From Frigidibacter sp. (lineage in GTDB: Bacteria; Pseudomonadota; Alphaproteobacteria; Rhodobacterales; Rhodobacteraceae), in contig NZ_JAUYTT010000008.1 in the NCBI RefSeq assembly GCF_030695035.1, positions 868,001-932,000 of the forward strand: DNA of 64,000 nucleotides, given 5' to 3'. Shown here piece by piece: positions 27,545 to 36,022 of the stretch. The translations under genes and the position numbers were made by a program. The notes beneath the pieces are model-generated. The model was not told the DNA's origin. It saw nothing but the letters and a program-made list of their open reading frames with translations, and searched no databases. Position 1 is the stretch's first letter. The number at the start of each line of letters is the position of its first letter.

Positions 27545-27944
27545 CGGGGGCTGACTGAGACCGTGCCAACCGCGTGAAGGCGGACACCGGCCCTGTTCCC
27601 CGAGATGCGGGAAGGGCACCCCGGCGCGATCAGGGGACTTGCCGGTGGCAAGTCACCCGCGCCGGTTGCCCGAAGGCGCAAGCCGCAGGGCAAGGGGGGT
27701 GCGGCTTGGTCCGAAGGGTGCCAAATTCTGATGGGACCGCCCAGGTGGGCACGAATGTGCCTGCCCCCGGAGGGGTCACATCAGAATTTCGTCGACGGCC
27801 GAAATTCTGGGCAGCGCCCTTGGCCACCGGTGACGCGGCACGAAGAGCAGGACCCATCGGTCCACCCGCGCCCTGCCCGCCCTTGACCTTCCCTCCCCAC
27901 CGCGCCTGACTGCTCCCGAACAGAGCGACACAGGCACGGCACAG
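27545..27944. repeat. Structured intergenic stretch with competing inverted repeats
   Basis: 400 bases without a convincing gene between the CsbD-like and MFS genes. It contains AAATTCTGATG (27723-27733), its exact complement CATCAGAATTT (27779-27789) and CGAAATTCTG (27800-27809), which in turn pairs with CAGAATTTCG (27782-27791). The middle element can pair with either side but not both. A further hairpin GGCAC-GAAT-GTGCC is nested between. The segment may be an interspersed repeat or a regulatory RNA; open frames through it look fortuitous. Confidence 0.5.
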
Positions 27945-29195
27945 ATGCGGGTATCTCCCTTCACCAGATTCGTCGCCGCCAGCGGCCTGACCAACCTTGC
28001 CGACGGGGTGGCTACGGTGGCCTGGGCCTGGCTCGCCTCGCTTCTGACCCGCGACCCGCTGCTGGTCGCCGTGGTGCCGGTGGCGCTGCGGCTGCCGTGG
28101 TTCCTGTTCGCCATTCCCGCCGGGCTGGTCGCTGACCGGGTGGATCGCCGCCGCCTGATCCTCGGCATGGACGCGCTTCGGGCGCTCGCCTTCCTCATCG
28201 CCGCCGCCGCGCTCTGGGCCGCGCTGCCGCTGGACCCGGCCCCGGCCAAGGGTGTCTCCGACCCCGGCCTCTTCGCGCTGATCCTTGGCGCCGCGCTGCT
28301 GGTCGGCATCGCCGAGGTGTTCCGCGACAATGCCGCCCAAACCATGCTGCCGGCGCTGGTGCCCCATGACCGGCTGGAGCGCGCGAATGGCCGCCTCTGG
28401 AGCATCGAGCTGGCGGGCAATGCCCTGATCGGCCCGGCGCTTGGCGCGATGCTGATCGCGCTGGCGCTGCCGCTGCCCTTCCTTGCCAATGCCGCCGCCT
28501 ATGCGCTGGCCATCGTGCTGGTCGCGCGGCTGACCGGCCGGTTCCGACCCGAGCCCTCGGGCCCCCGCGACTGGCGGCGCGAGCTGCGTGAGGGCTTTGC
28601 CTTTCTGGCGGGCGCGCCGCTGCTGCGCAGCCTGGCGTGGATCACCGGGTTCTGGAACCTGCTGTTCCAGATGGTGATGATCGCGCTGGTGCTGCATGTG
28701 CAGGAGAACCTCGGCCTCGGCGCGCCAGCCTATGGGCTGATCCTTGCGGCGGGGGCGGTCGGCGGCATCGCGGGCGGCTTCTGGGGCGAGGCGATCATCG
28801 CCCGGCTGGGGCCAAAGCGCACGGCACAGGTGATGCTCGCTTGCACCGCGCCCTCGTTCCTCGCCATCGCGCTTGCCCCCGGGGCGCTGACACTGGCGCT
28901 GGTGCTGGCGGTGTTCGAGTTCACGGGGCTGGTCTGGAACACCGTTTCCGTCTCCTACCGGCAGCGGATGATCCCCGACCGGCTGCTCGGCCGCGTCAAC
29001 AGCCTCTACCGGCTGCTGGCCTGGGGGATGATGCCGGTGGGGCTGATCGCCTCGGGCCTGATCGTGCGGGCCTCGGGCGCGGTGATGCCGCGCGAGGTTG
29101 CGCTGGTCATGCCTTTCCTTGCCGCCGCGCTTGGGGCCGCGGCCCTGGGGGCCATCGGCTGGCGCGCCCTGGGCCGGGGCTTCGCGCAAGCCTAA
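27945..29195 (+). CDS. MFS transporter, EntS-like exporter group
   Basis: 416 residues with about twelve helices. The start MRVSPFTRFVAASGLTNLADGVATVAWAWLASLLTRDPLLVAVV, the loop LVADRVDRRRLILGMDALRA, and NAAQTMLPALVPHDRLERANGRL match the MFS_3/EntS exporter group, whose members export siderophores or drugs. No siderophore genes are nearby, so the substrate is open. Its last four bases overlap the end of the convergent sensor kinase gene. Confidence 0.82.
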   Translation: MRVSPFTRFVAASGLTNLADGVATVAWAWLASLLTRDPLLVAVVPVALRLPWFLFAIPAGLVADRVDRRRLILGMDALRALAFLIAAAALWAALPLDPAPAKGVSDPGLFALILGAALLVGIAEVFRDNAAQTMLPALVPHDRLERANGRLWSIELAGNALIGPALGAMLIALALPLPFLANAAAYALAIVLVARLTGRFRPEPSGPRDWRRELREGFAFLAGAPLLRSLAWITGFWNLLFQMVMIALVLHVQENLGLGAPAYGLILAAGAVGGIAGGFWGEAIIARLGPKRTAQVMLACTAPSFLAIALAPGALTLALVLAVFEFTGLVWNTVSVSYRQRMIPDRLLGRVNSLYRLLAWGMMPVGLIASGLIVRASGAVMPREVALVMPFLAAALGAAALGAIGWRALGRGFAQA

Positions 29196-30556
29196 CGCGG
29201 CAGCACCAGTTCCGCCTTGAGCCCGCCGAGCCGCGCACTCTCCCCCAGCCGCAGCGTGCCGCCATGGCTGCGCGCCACATCGGCGGCAATCGCCAGCCCG
29301 AGCCCGACGCCGGAGCCGCTATCTTGATTGCGCGCTGGGTCGAGCCGCGAGAAGGGCCGCAGCGCCTCGTCCCGTCGGCCCCGGGGAATGCCGGGTCCGT
29401 CATCTTCGACCGAGATCACCAGCGCCCGGTCGGTCAGCAGCGCGCCCACCTCGGCCCGCCTGCCATAGCGCACGGCATTGCCGATCAGATTCTCCACCGC
29501 CCGGCTGATCGCCACGGTGCGCAGCGGCATCCGGCCCGTCCCCTCGAACACGCCCTCGCTCACCGGCTGACCCGCGCGCGCCGCCCGGGCCGCAATCTCG
29601 CGCAGCAACTCCAGCGGATCGACCAGCTCCGGCTCGCTCTCCAGCGCATCCCCCCGCGCGAACGCCAGGAAGGCGTCGATCAGCGCCTGCATCTCGGCGA
29701 TGTCGCGCTCCATCGCCTTGGTGTCCTCATCCTCGGGCATCATCGCAAGGCTCAATTTCAGCCGGGTCAGCGGGGTGCGCAGGTCATGGCTGACGCCAGA
29801 GAGCATGAGCGTGCGCTGCTCGATCTGTCGCTCGATCCGTGCCCGCATGTCCAGAAAGGCGCTGCCGGCCGAGCGCACCTCGACCGCGCCCGAGGGGCGG
29901 TAGGGCACCATGCGCCCGCGCCCGAAAGCCTCGGCCGCCAAGGCCAGCCGGCGGATCGGGCGCAGCTGGTTGCGCAGGAACAGGAAGGCAACGCCGGTCA
30001 TCAGCAGGCTGGTGAAGGCGGTCAGCACCAGCAGCTGATGCGGGTTCGAGGCGGCGACCCGGCGCCGGTCAAACTCCACCCCCAGCAAGCCGTGGCGGGT
30101 GTCGATTGCCACCAGAACGGCGCGCGCCGCGGTCAGGTCGACGCCGCGGATCCCCGGCACCTCGGCGCGCAGCGTGCCGATCACGGTGCGCCCTGACAGA
30201 TCGCTGAGCGCGAGGTTGTCCTGCAGCGGCCCCTCGGCCGGTAGAATCGTAACCACGCCCGCAGGCGCCGCAAGCGCCGCCGCGGTCTGCCGCGCCGCCT
30301 CGGCATCGGGCGCCGCCTCCACCGCCCGCACCACGGCGCCAAGCCCGGCGGCCAGGCTGCGCGTCATCTGCCGCGTTACATCCTCGTAGAGCCGCTGGGT
30401 CACCGTCACCGACACGACAAGCTGCAGCGCCACCACCGGCACGATCAGGATCAGCGCCGCCCGCGCATAAAGGCTGCGCGGCACGAAGCGGCGAATGGGG
30501 CCCGTCGGCGGGAGATAGGTTTGCGGCTGCGGGGTCGGTTGTGTATCGCTGGACAT
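29192..30556 (-). CDS. EnvZ-like membrane sensor histidine kinase
   Basis: 454 residues. One membrane helix near residues 29-50 (YARAALILIVPVVALQLVVSV), a periplasmic part of about 110 residues, a second helix (LLVLTAFTSLLMTGVAFLFL), a HAMP region, then the dimerisation motif LSGVSHDLRTPLTRLKLSL with the phospho-His, the N-box ENLIGNAVRYG and the G-boxes DDGPGIPRG and GSGVGLGLAI. The signal is unknown. The partner response regulator is not adjacent in the window. The start is only 37 bases from the divergent MBL gene. Confidence 0.9.
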   Translation of the reverse strand: MSSDTQPTPQPQTYLPPTGPIRRFVPRSLYARAALILIVPVVALQLVVSVTVTQRLYEDVTRQMTRSLAAGLGAVVRAVEAAPDAEAARQTAAALAAPAGVVTILPAEGPLQDNLALSDLSGRTVIGTLRAEVPGIRGVDLTAARAVLVAIDTRHGLLGVEFDRRRVAASNPHQLLVLTAFTSLLMTGVAFLFLRNQLRPIRRLALAAEAFGRGRMVPYRPSGAVEVRSAGSAFLDMRARIERQIEQRTLMLSGVSHDLRTPLTRLKLSLAMMPEDEDTKAMERDIAEMQALIDAFLAFARGDALESEPELVDPLELLREIAARAARAGQPVSEGVFEGTGRMPLRTVAISRAVENLIGNAVRYGRRAEVGALLTDRALVISVEDDGPGIPRGRRDEALRPFSRLDPARNQDSGSGVGLGLAIAADVARSHGGTLRLGESARLGGLKAELVLPR

Positions 30557-30592
30557 GGCAGCAGCCTAGCGGTGCAGGGGGGGAACGGAAAG

Positions 30593-31483
30593 ATGGCAGA
30601 TCCCTTGGTGGCCGGGCAGGTCCGGCAGGTGGCGCCCGGCCTGCGGCAGGTTCTGGCGCCCAACCCCTCACCGATGACGCTGCAGGGCACCAATACCTGG
30701 ATCGTCGGGGAAGGCCGCGTGGCGGTGATCGACCCCGGCCCCGCCCTGCCCACGCATCTGGCCGCGATCCTTGCCGCGCTCGGCCCGGGTGAGACGGTGA
30801 GCCACATCCTCGTCACCCATGCGCATCTGGACCACTCGCCGCTTGCGCGACCTTTCGCGGAAATGGCCGGCGCGCCGGTGCTGGCCTTTGGCGACGCGCT
30901 GGCCGGGCGCTCGCCGGTGATGGCGCGGCTGGTGGGGGCAGGTGGCGGCGAGGGCGTCGATAACGGCTTCGCGCCCGATGAGGTGCTGGCCGATGGTGCC
31001 GAGATTTCCGGCGACGGCTGGCGCATGACCGCGCTGCACACCCCCGGCCATTTCGGCAACCACCTCAGCTTCGTCTGGGGGGAGCGGCTGTTCACCGGCG
31101 ATCAGGTGATGGGCTGGTCCTCCTCGCTGATCTCGCCTCCCGATGGCGATGTGGCGCAATACATGGCCTCGCTGGACCGATTGGCGGCCATCGGCGCGCA
31201 GGTCGCCCATTCCGGCCACGGCCCCGACATCCCTGACCCCGCCGCCCGTATCGCCGAACTCGCCGCCCACCGCCGCCAGCGCGAGGCCGAGGTGCTGGCC
31301 GCCCTGACCGGCGCCCCCGCCGATGCCGCCACGCTGGCAGCCCGGATCTACACCGCCACACCCCCGGCCCTTCTTGGCGCCGCCGCCCGCAACGTGCTGG
31401 CGCATCTGGTCGACCTGTCGGACCGCGGGCTGATCGCGCCGCAGGGGGTGTTGAGCGCCGAGGCGGTGTTCGAACGCGGGTGA
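30593..31483 (+). CDS. MBL-fold metallo-hydrolase
   Basis: 296 residues. The zinc-binding motif is THAHLDHSP (HxHxDH) near residue 82, with the second His in LHTPGHFGNHLSFV and the Asp in FTGDQVMGW. The N-terminal part MTLQGTNTWIVGEGRVAVIDPGPALPTHLAAI resembles the LACTB2/glyoxylase-II-like branch. The C-terminal 70 residues form a helical winged domain (RQREAEVLAALTGAPADAATLAARIY), as in LACTB2-type RNases. Substrate unknown; an endoribonuclease or thioester hydrolase is possible. Confidence 0.85.
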   Translation: MADPLVAGQVRQVAPGLRQVLAPNPSPMTLQGTNTWIVGEGRVAVIDPGPALPTHLAAILAALGPGETVSHILVTHAHLDHSPLARPFAEMAGAPVLAFGDALAGRSPVMARLVGAGGGEGVDNGFAPDEVLADGAEISGDGWRMTALHTPGHFGNHLSFVWGERLFTGDQVMGWSSSLISPPDGDVAQYMASLDRLAAIGAQVAHSGHGPDIPDPAARIAELAAHRRQREAEVLAALTGAPADAATLAARIYTATPPALLGAAARNVLAHLVDLSDRGLIAPQGVLSAEAVFERG

Positions 31484-31681
31484 GAGGGCGGGCGCGGGTA
31501 AGAGGGCGCGCTGGCGGACGGAGCGATGCGCCTGCAGCTCAGCCCAATCCTGCAAACACCCCGCGCCGAACCAACCGTGCGCCCCGAGCCAGCCCACCGC
31601 AGGCCTCATGCAAGCCCGACTCAAGAATGTCACGAAACCCTCTGGACACCCCCCCACCACGCGGCTATATCCGCCCCGTGT

Positions 31682-31756
31682 TCCGGCGTAGCTCAGCGGT
31701 AGAGCAGTTGACTGTTAATCAATTGGTCGTAGGTTCGATCCCTACCGCCGGAGCCA
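31682..31756 (+). tRNA. tRNA-Asn (GTT)
   Basis: 75 bases including an encoded CCA end. The acceptor stem TCCGGCG pairs with CGCCGGA, the D-arm has GCTCAGCGGTAGAGC, the anticodon GTT is at 31714-31716 in ACTGTTAAT, and the T-arm has GTAGGTTCGATCCCTAC. All arms pair well. It stands alone 198 bases after the MBL gene. Confidence 0.97.
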
Positions 31757-32063
31757 AAACTTCCGCAAGTCGTTGAAGTTGCTACGATTTTCTTGATCTT
31801 GCTCCGATGTGTCACACAAGGGTGTCACACATTGCCAGACGATTTGGCGGCCATACGGTGCATGCGCCTGATAAGGCACGAACCGTCATCGCCATCAGAA
31901 GTCGAAGGTGAGCTCTCCGCGGCTCTGTGGCCTGAACGTTTGCAGCGCGGTTGACGTCAACAAGCCAGACGCAAATCCCGCTCGCACTTCAAATATATCC
32001 GGTGGTCATCCCCAAAACGCGCGCCATATGAGGGGCCAGCACTCCAAGCCGCAGGACCGCCAG
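31757..32063. other. Intergenic stretch downstream of tRNA-Asn
   Basis: 307 bases, less GC-rich than the surroundings. TGTCACAC occurs twice at 31810-31834 (GTGTCACACAAGGGTGTCACAC). tRNA 3' ends are common integration sites and the composition shift would suit an old insertion scar, but no integrase or repeat of the tRNA end is present. The promoter of the DUF2256-cryptochrome unit should be in the second half. Confidence 0.4.
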
Positions 32064-32231
32064 ATGCCCAAGATGCGCAAGAAATCCGACCTTCCGACCA
32101 AGATCTGCGTGACCTGTGGCCTGCCCTTCAACTGGCGCAAGAAGTGGGAGCGGGATTGGGAGCAGGTGACCCATTGCTCTGACCGCTGCCGCAGCGCCGC
32201 GAAAACCGGGCGACCGAGGGCGCAGGCATGA
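32064..32231 (+). CDS. DUF2256 zinc-ribbon-like protein
   Basis: 55 residues from [13 protein letters not shown]; an in-frame ATG at 32028 would add 12. The core [32 protein letters not shown] holds four cysteines in two pairs (CVTC and CSDRC), suited to metal binding. DUF2256 proteins are frequent partners of cryptochrome/photolyase genes. The TGA overlaps the next ATG as ATGA, so the two are co-translated. Confidence 0.88.
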   Translation: MPKMRKKSDLPTKICVTCGLPFNWRKKWERDWEQVTHCSDRCRSAAKTGRPRAQA

Positions 32232-33799
32232 CCCGGCTGCGCTTCGTTCTGGGCGACCAGCTGACGCGCGGCCTGTCGTCGCTGGCGGATATCGACCCGG
32301 CGCACGATATGGTCCTGATGGTCGAGGTCGCAGCGGAGGCACGCTATGTGCCGCATCACAAGCAAAAGATCGCGTTTGTGCTATCAACCATGCGGCATTT
32401 CGCGGAAACCCTGCGGGCGGAAGGCCTGAATGTTGAATATGTAAAACTGGACGATCCTGACAACACCCACAGTTTCACCGGCGAGCTTGCCCGGGCGGTG
32501 GCGCGTCACGCGCCCACCTCGGTCGTCGTCACCGAGCCCGGCGAGTGGCGGGTGCTGCAGATGATGCAGGACTGGGATCTGATCTGCCGGACCGACATCC
32601 GCCCCGATGACCGCTTCTTCTGCTCTCGCGCCGAGTTCACCGCCCTCGCCAAGACCGGCAAGACCAGCCGGATGGAGTTCTTCTACCGCGAGATGCGGCG
32701 CCGCACCGGCCTTCTGATGCGGGCGGATGGCCCGGAGGGCGGCCAGTGGAACTTCGACCCCGAGAACCGCAAGTCGCTGCCCCGCGGCCACCAGCCCCCG
32801 CCGCGCCGCCGGTTTGAGCCCGACGCGATCACAAGCGAGGTGCTGGCCCTCGTGGCAGGCCGCTTTGGCCATCACTTCGGCGACCTCACGCCCTTCGGCT
32901 GGGCCGTCACCCGCGAGGACGCGCTGGAGGCGCTGGACCATTTCATCACCGATTGCCTGCCGGGCTTTGGCGATTACCAAGATGCCATGAAGGCGGGCGA
33001 AAATTTCCTCTATCACAGCCTGATCTCGCCCTATCTCAACGTTGGCCTCCTGACCGCGCGCGAGGTCTGCGAACGGGCCGAGGCGGCCTACCGAACCGGC
33101 GAGGCCCCGATCAACGCGGTGGAGGGGTTCATCCGCCAGATCCTCGGCTGGCGGGAGTTCGTGCGCGGCATCTACTGGACGGGCATGCCGGGCTATGCGC
33201 AGACCAACCACCTCAATGCCGCCCGCGACCTGCCCGCGCTCTACTGGACGGGCGAGACGCAGATGCACTGCATGGCCGACTGCATCGGCACTACCCGCCG
33301 CCATGCCTATGCCCATCACATCCAGCGCCTGATGGTTACCGGCAACTTCGCCCTGCTGGCCGGGGTGTCGCCGCCGCAGATCGAGGAATGGTATCTGGCG
33401 GTCTATGCCGATGCCTACGAATGGGTCGAGTTGCCGAATGTGCATGGCATGGTGATGCATGCCGATGGCGGGCGGATGGGGTCGAAACCCTATGCCGCCT
33501 CGGGCGCCTATATCAACCGGATGTCGGATTACTGCAAAGGATGCTCCTATGATCCCAAGATCAAGCTGGGGCCGAGGGCCTGCCCCTTCAACTATCTCTA
33601 CTGGAACTTCCTGATCGAGAACGAAGCGGTCCTGTCGCCCAACCCGCGCATGGCGATGCCTTACAAAACCCTGTCGAAGATGCCGGAGGAGCAGAGAGGC
33701 GGCATCACGCGGTCTTCACAGGCATTTCTGGCAAGCCTGCCGGTCTGGACCAAGACCGAAACTCCCGTCGCCGAGCCGAAGCCGGGCGACAGGCCGTGA
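32228..33799 (+). CDS. [4Fe-4S] cryptochrome/photolyase family protein (CryB/PhrB-like)
   Basis: 523 residues. The N-terminal Rossmann-like part [19 protein letters not shown] and the FAD-binding helical part follow the FeS-BCP class. The cluster ligands known from Agrobacterium PhrB match Cys352 ([20 protein letters not shown]), Cys436, Cys439 (YCKGCSYDP) and Cys452 ([10 protein letters not shown]). Members bind FAD and a lumazine antenna; some repair (6-4) photoproducts, and CryB of R. sphaeroides affects photosynthesis gene expression. Which role applies here cannot be told from sequence. Confidence 0.93.
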   Translation: MTRLRFVLGDQLTRGLSSLADIDPAHDMVLMVEVAAEARYVPHHKQKIAFVLSTMRHFAETLRAEGLNVEYVKLDDPDNTHSFTGELARAVARHAPTSVVVTEPGEWRVLQMMQDWDLICRTDIRPDDRFFCSRAEFTALAKTGKTSRMEFFYREMRRRTGLLMRADGPEGGQWNFDPENRKSLPRGHQPPPRRRFEPDAITSEVLALVAGRFGHHFGDLTPFGWAVTREDALEALDHFITDCLPGFGDYQDAMKAGENFLYHSLISPYLNVGLLTAREVCERAEAAYRTGEAPINAVEGFIRQILGWREFVRGIYWTGMPGYAQTNHLNAARDLPALYWTGETQMHCMADCIGTTRRHAYAHHIQRLMVTGNFALLAGVSPPQIEEWYLAVYADAYEWVELPNVHGMVMHADGGRMGSKPYAASGAYINRMSDYCKGCSYDPKIKLGPRACPFNYLYWNFLIENEAVLSPNPRMAMPYKTLSKMPEEQRGGITRSSQAFLASLPVWTKTETPVAEPKPGDRP

Positions 33800-33850
33800 A
33801 ACAGGCGCACCGGGTTCAATACCGCAATCTCTCTCGCACCGCCGCCCGCC

Positions 33851-34696
33851 TCAACCCGCCGGGGCGGTCAGCCGGTCCATCACCGCGTCCAGCCCCAGGT
33901 CGAGGCGGCGGATCCCCAGTTCGGCGATGAACCGCTCCTCCATCCGGCTGAGCGGGCCGGGCAGCACCGCCACATGGCCGGAGCCCGAGCGTTTGGTGAT
34001 CTGCCGGGCATAGATCCGCAGCAGCTGGTCATCGAAGCGGCAGCCCAGAAACAGGAACGGGCGGCCGGTGCGGCGGTGCCGCACCTCCTCGGGGATCGGG
34101 GTCTGGATATCGATCTCGGTCAGCACCTCGACATAATCGCTGTCCGACATCAGGAAGGACGACCCGGGGCGGGCAAGGCCATGCGGCTTGTAGATCAGCG
34201 TCGGCCAATCGGGATCCGGCGCGGCGACCTCGGCACCGCTGGCGTCATAGGCGCGGGTATAGGCCTCGGTCCAGCCGCCGGCGCGGCTGACTCCCTGCAC
34301 CAGCCCCCAGCCCGCGCCCGCCCGTTCAAAGGCGGTCAGCAGCCCGTCATCATACCATGTGTCCACCACCATCGGCGGGCGCAGCCGGGCCAACCAGTCA
34401 TGCAGCGGATTGGCCGCGCTTTCCGCGCCGGGACCCGGGGCAAAGGCGCGGCGCACCATCGCATCCAATGTGGCGCGGAACTTGCGGCTTTCGATATATT
34501 GCGCCACCGCCCACAGATCGCCCGAGGCGCGGCGCGGCACCCGCACCTCTGCCTCGAGCCGCCTGCACAGCTCGGCGCGCGTGCCAGGGGCGGTGCCGCC
34601 GGCCAGCGCCGAAACCTCTGGCCCCAGATAGGCGATGCGCTCCCCTGCCCCCACCTCGGCCAGGGCGGCATCCAGCACGGCCAGATCGCCGCTCAT
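33851..34696 (-). CDS. SIR2-like domain protein at the end of the nifB operon
   Basis: 281 residues. It follows the SIR2_2-type pattern: RIAYLGPEVSALAGG in place of the sirtuin GAGIS loop, VVDTWYDDGLLTAFE where the catalytic TxNxD motif should be, LIYKPHGLARPGSSFLMSDSDYVEVL with the conserved K-x-HG, and FLFLGCRFDDQLLRIYARQI. The usual Asn is Trp114; His172 is kept. SIR2-type domains use NAD+ (deacylation, ADP-ribose transfer or NAD hydrolysis). Its ATG overlaps the nifT stop (ATGA), so it belongs to the nifB-LRV-nifZ-nifT transcript. Activity is uncertain given the altered motif. Confidence 0.8.
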   Translation of the reverse strand: MSGDLAVLDAALAEVGAGERIAYLGPEVSALAGGTAPGTRAELCRRLEAEVRVPRRASGDLWAVAQYIESRKFRATLDAMVRRAFAPGPGAESAANPLHDWLARLRPPMVVDTWYDDGLLTAFERAGAGWGLVQGVSRAGGWTEAYTRAYDASGAEVAAPDPDWPTLIYKPHGLARPGSSFLMSDSDYVEVLTEIDIQTPIPEEVRHRRTGRPFLFLGCRFDDQLLRIYARQITKRSGSGHVAVLPGPLSRMEERFIAELGIRRLDLGLDAVMDRLTAPAG

Positions 34697-34908
34697 GCCT
34701 CATCCCCCGACAGCTTGCGCGCCTCGACGGTGACCGGCAGCGTGGGGGGCGCGGCAAAGGCGGGCATCGCGAAGACCCAGCCATTCGACAGCCGCGCCCA
34801 TCCGCCCCAGAGGCCGGGCACCTCCTGCTCGGCCACCATCAGCTCGAGGTCCTTCTTCGGCACATAGGCTTCCAGCCCCTTCGGGGTCTGCCGGATCATG
34901 ATCTTCAT
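34693..34908 (-). CDS. nifT: Nitrogen fixation protein NifT
   Basis: 71 residues, the usual size. The start MKIMIRQTPKGLEAYVPKKDLEL and the segment WGGWARLSNGWVFAMP are the NifT (FixU) signature. The protein is not essential for nitrogenase in species tested and its role is unclear. It overlaps nifZ and the SIR2-like gene by four bases each. Confidence 0.92.
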   Translation of the reverse strand: MKIMIRQTPKGLEAYVPKKDLELMVAEQEVPGLWGGWARLSNGWVFAMPAFAAPPTLPVTVEARKLSGDEA

Positions 34909-35261
34909 GGGCGGGCCTCCTTCGCGGTCCGGGCAAGCATTTCGCGGGTGACGATATGCGCCTGCAGCGCCGGCCGGTCACCCTCGGGCGCGGCCTTCGG
35001 GCCATCGGCCAGCAGCTCGCGCTCACGCATCCCGACGATGGAGCCGCGGGCGACGAAATCGACGGCGTAGATGTAGAACTGGCTCAGGAACACGCCGATA
35101 TCGCGGACATAGCCGACATCGCCTTTCTTCACGACGATGTCGCCGATCTCGTGCCCGACCATGGTGCCGTCATTCTTGACATGCTTGCGGGCGATCACCC
35201 GGTCGCCGGGGCGATGGGCGGGGGCGCGGTAGACCTCGATCTCGCGGTCATCTGTGGACAT
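34905..35261 (-). CDS. nifZ: Nitrogen fixation protein NifZ
   Basis: 118 residues from MSTDDREIEVYRAPAHRPG. NifZ family features: GDRVIARKHVKNDGTMVGHEIGDIVVKKGDVGYVRDIGVFLSQFYIYAVDFV with the hydrophobic beta-strand pattern of this SH3-like fold. NifZ helps the second P-cluster form in NifDK. The gene lies 14 bases behind the LRV gene and overlaps nifT by ATGA. Confidence 0.93.
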   Translation of the reverse strand: MSTDDREIEVYRAPAHRPGDRVIARKHVKNDGTMVGHEIGDIVVKKGDVGYVRDIGVFLSQFYIYAVDFVARGSIVGMRERELLADGPKAAPEGDRPALQAHIVTREMLARTAKEARP

Positions 35262-35275
35262 GGCAGCCTCCGGGG

Positions 35276-36007
35276 TCAGGGTTGGGCAAGCCGCGCGGCG
35301 GCGGTCTCGCGGATCAGGGGTTCGGGATCGTCCAGCAGGGCGCAGAGCAGCTCTGGCCCGGCCTCTTCGGCCACCGCATGGCGCACGCGGATATCGGGGT
35401 CGCGCAGGAACAGCGCGGGCCGGCGCAGCGCCGCCGCGCGCCGCACCAGCGGGTCGGGATCGGCGCGGAACCGGTGAAGCCAGTCCACCGCGATCCTTGT
35501 GGCAACCAGTTCGCGCACCTCGGGGTCGGGATCGGCGATCATCACCGGCAGCATCCCCGGCTCTGCCCGCCGCGCCACCACCAGCCGGACAGCGCCCTCG
35601 CGATCCTGCACCAGCGGCAGCAGCCGGTCGGGGGCCAGCCGGTAGGCCACCGCGATGCGCACCTGCCGGTCGGGGTCCTTCATCAGCCGCTCGGCCTGCG
35701 CCACCGGCAGGCGCAGCACCGCCATGCCCCGCACCGCTGGGTCTTCGTCCCCCAGCAGCCGGGTCAGGCGAAACACCGAGGCGTGGCGGGCGGCGCTCAT
35801 CCTTGTCTCGAAATAGGAATGGCCCAGACAATCGTCGGCCATGTCGGGGTTGAGCACGAAGAACCGCTCGATCCGGCGGGCATAGCGGTCATGGGCGCAG
35901 GACCAGCCAAGGCCGCAGCGTCCCGAGTCCCGCCGCGGCCGAAACCGGCAGGCGCCGCAGTCCAGCGGCTCGCCCTGCCAATCGACCGGAGGCGGCCCCT
36001 CGGGCAT
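35276..36007 (-). CDS. 4Fe-4S-binding leucine-rich repeat variant (LRV) protein
   Basis: 243 residues. The N-terminus carries a cysteine cluster: CGACRFRPRRDSGRCGLGWSCAHDRYA (Cys at about 17, 20, 31, 37), followed by tandem repeats of about 24 residues with the core DPDxxVRxxVAxRL (DEDPAVRGMAVLRLP, DPDRQVRIAVAYRLA, DPDPEVRELVATRIA, DPDIRVRHAVAEEAG). This is the layout of the Azotobacter LRV protein encoded beside nifB. The function is unknown. It follows nifB by 15 bases. Confidence 0.9.
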   Translation of the reverse strand: MPEGPPPVDWQGEPLDCGACRFRPRRDSGRCGLGWSCAHDRYARRIERFFVLNPDMADDCLGHSYFETRMSAARHASVFRLTRLLGDEDPAVRGMAVLRLPVAQAERLMKDPDRQVRIAVAYRLAPDRLLPLVQDREGAVRLVVARRAEPGMLPVMIADPDPEVRELVATRIAVDWLHRFRADPDPLVRRAAALRRPALFLRDPDIRVRHAVAEEAGPELLCALLDDPEPLIRETAAARLAQP

Positions 36008-36022
36008 GACGCGGCCCGCCGC

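Noticed and set aside
27574-29189. Long frames in the gap and opposite the EntS-like MFS gene.
   Set aside because: The minus-strand frame is an antisense shadow of a clear membrane protein gene; the part in the gap follows the inverted repeats.
31807-31911. 34-codon ORF just behind tRNA-Asn, considered as an integrase remnant.
   Set aside because: No tyrosine-recombinase motif, too short, no homology that I can recognise.
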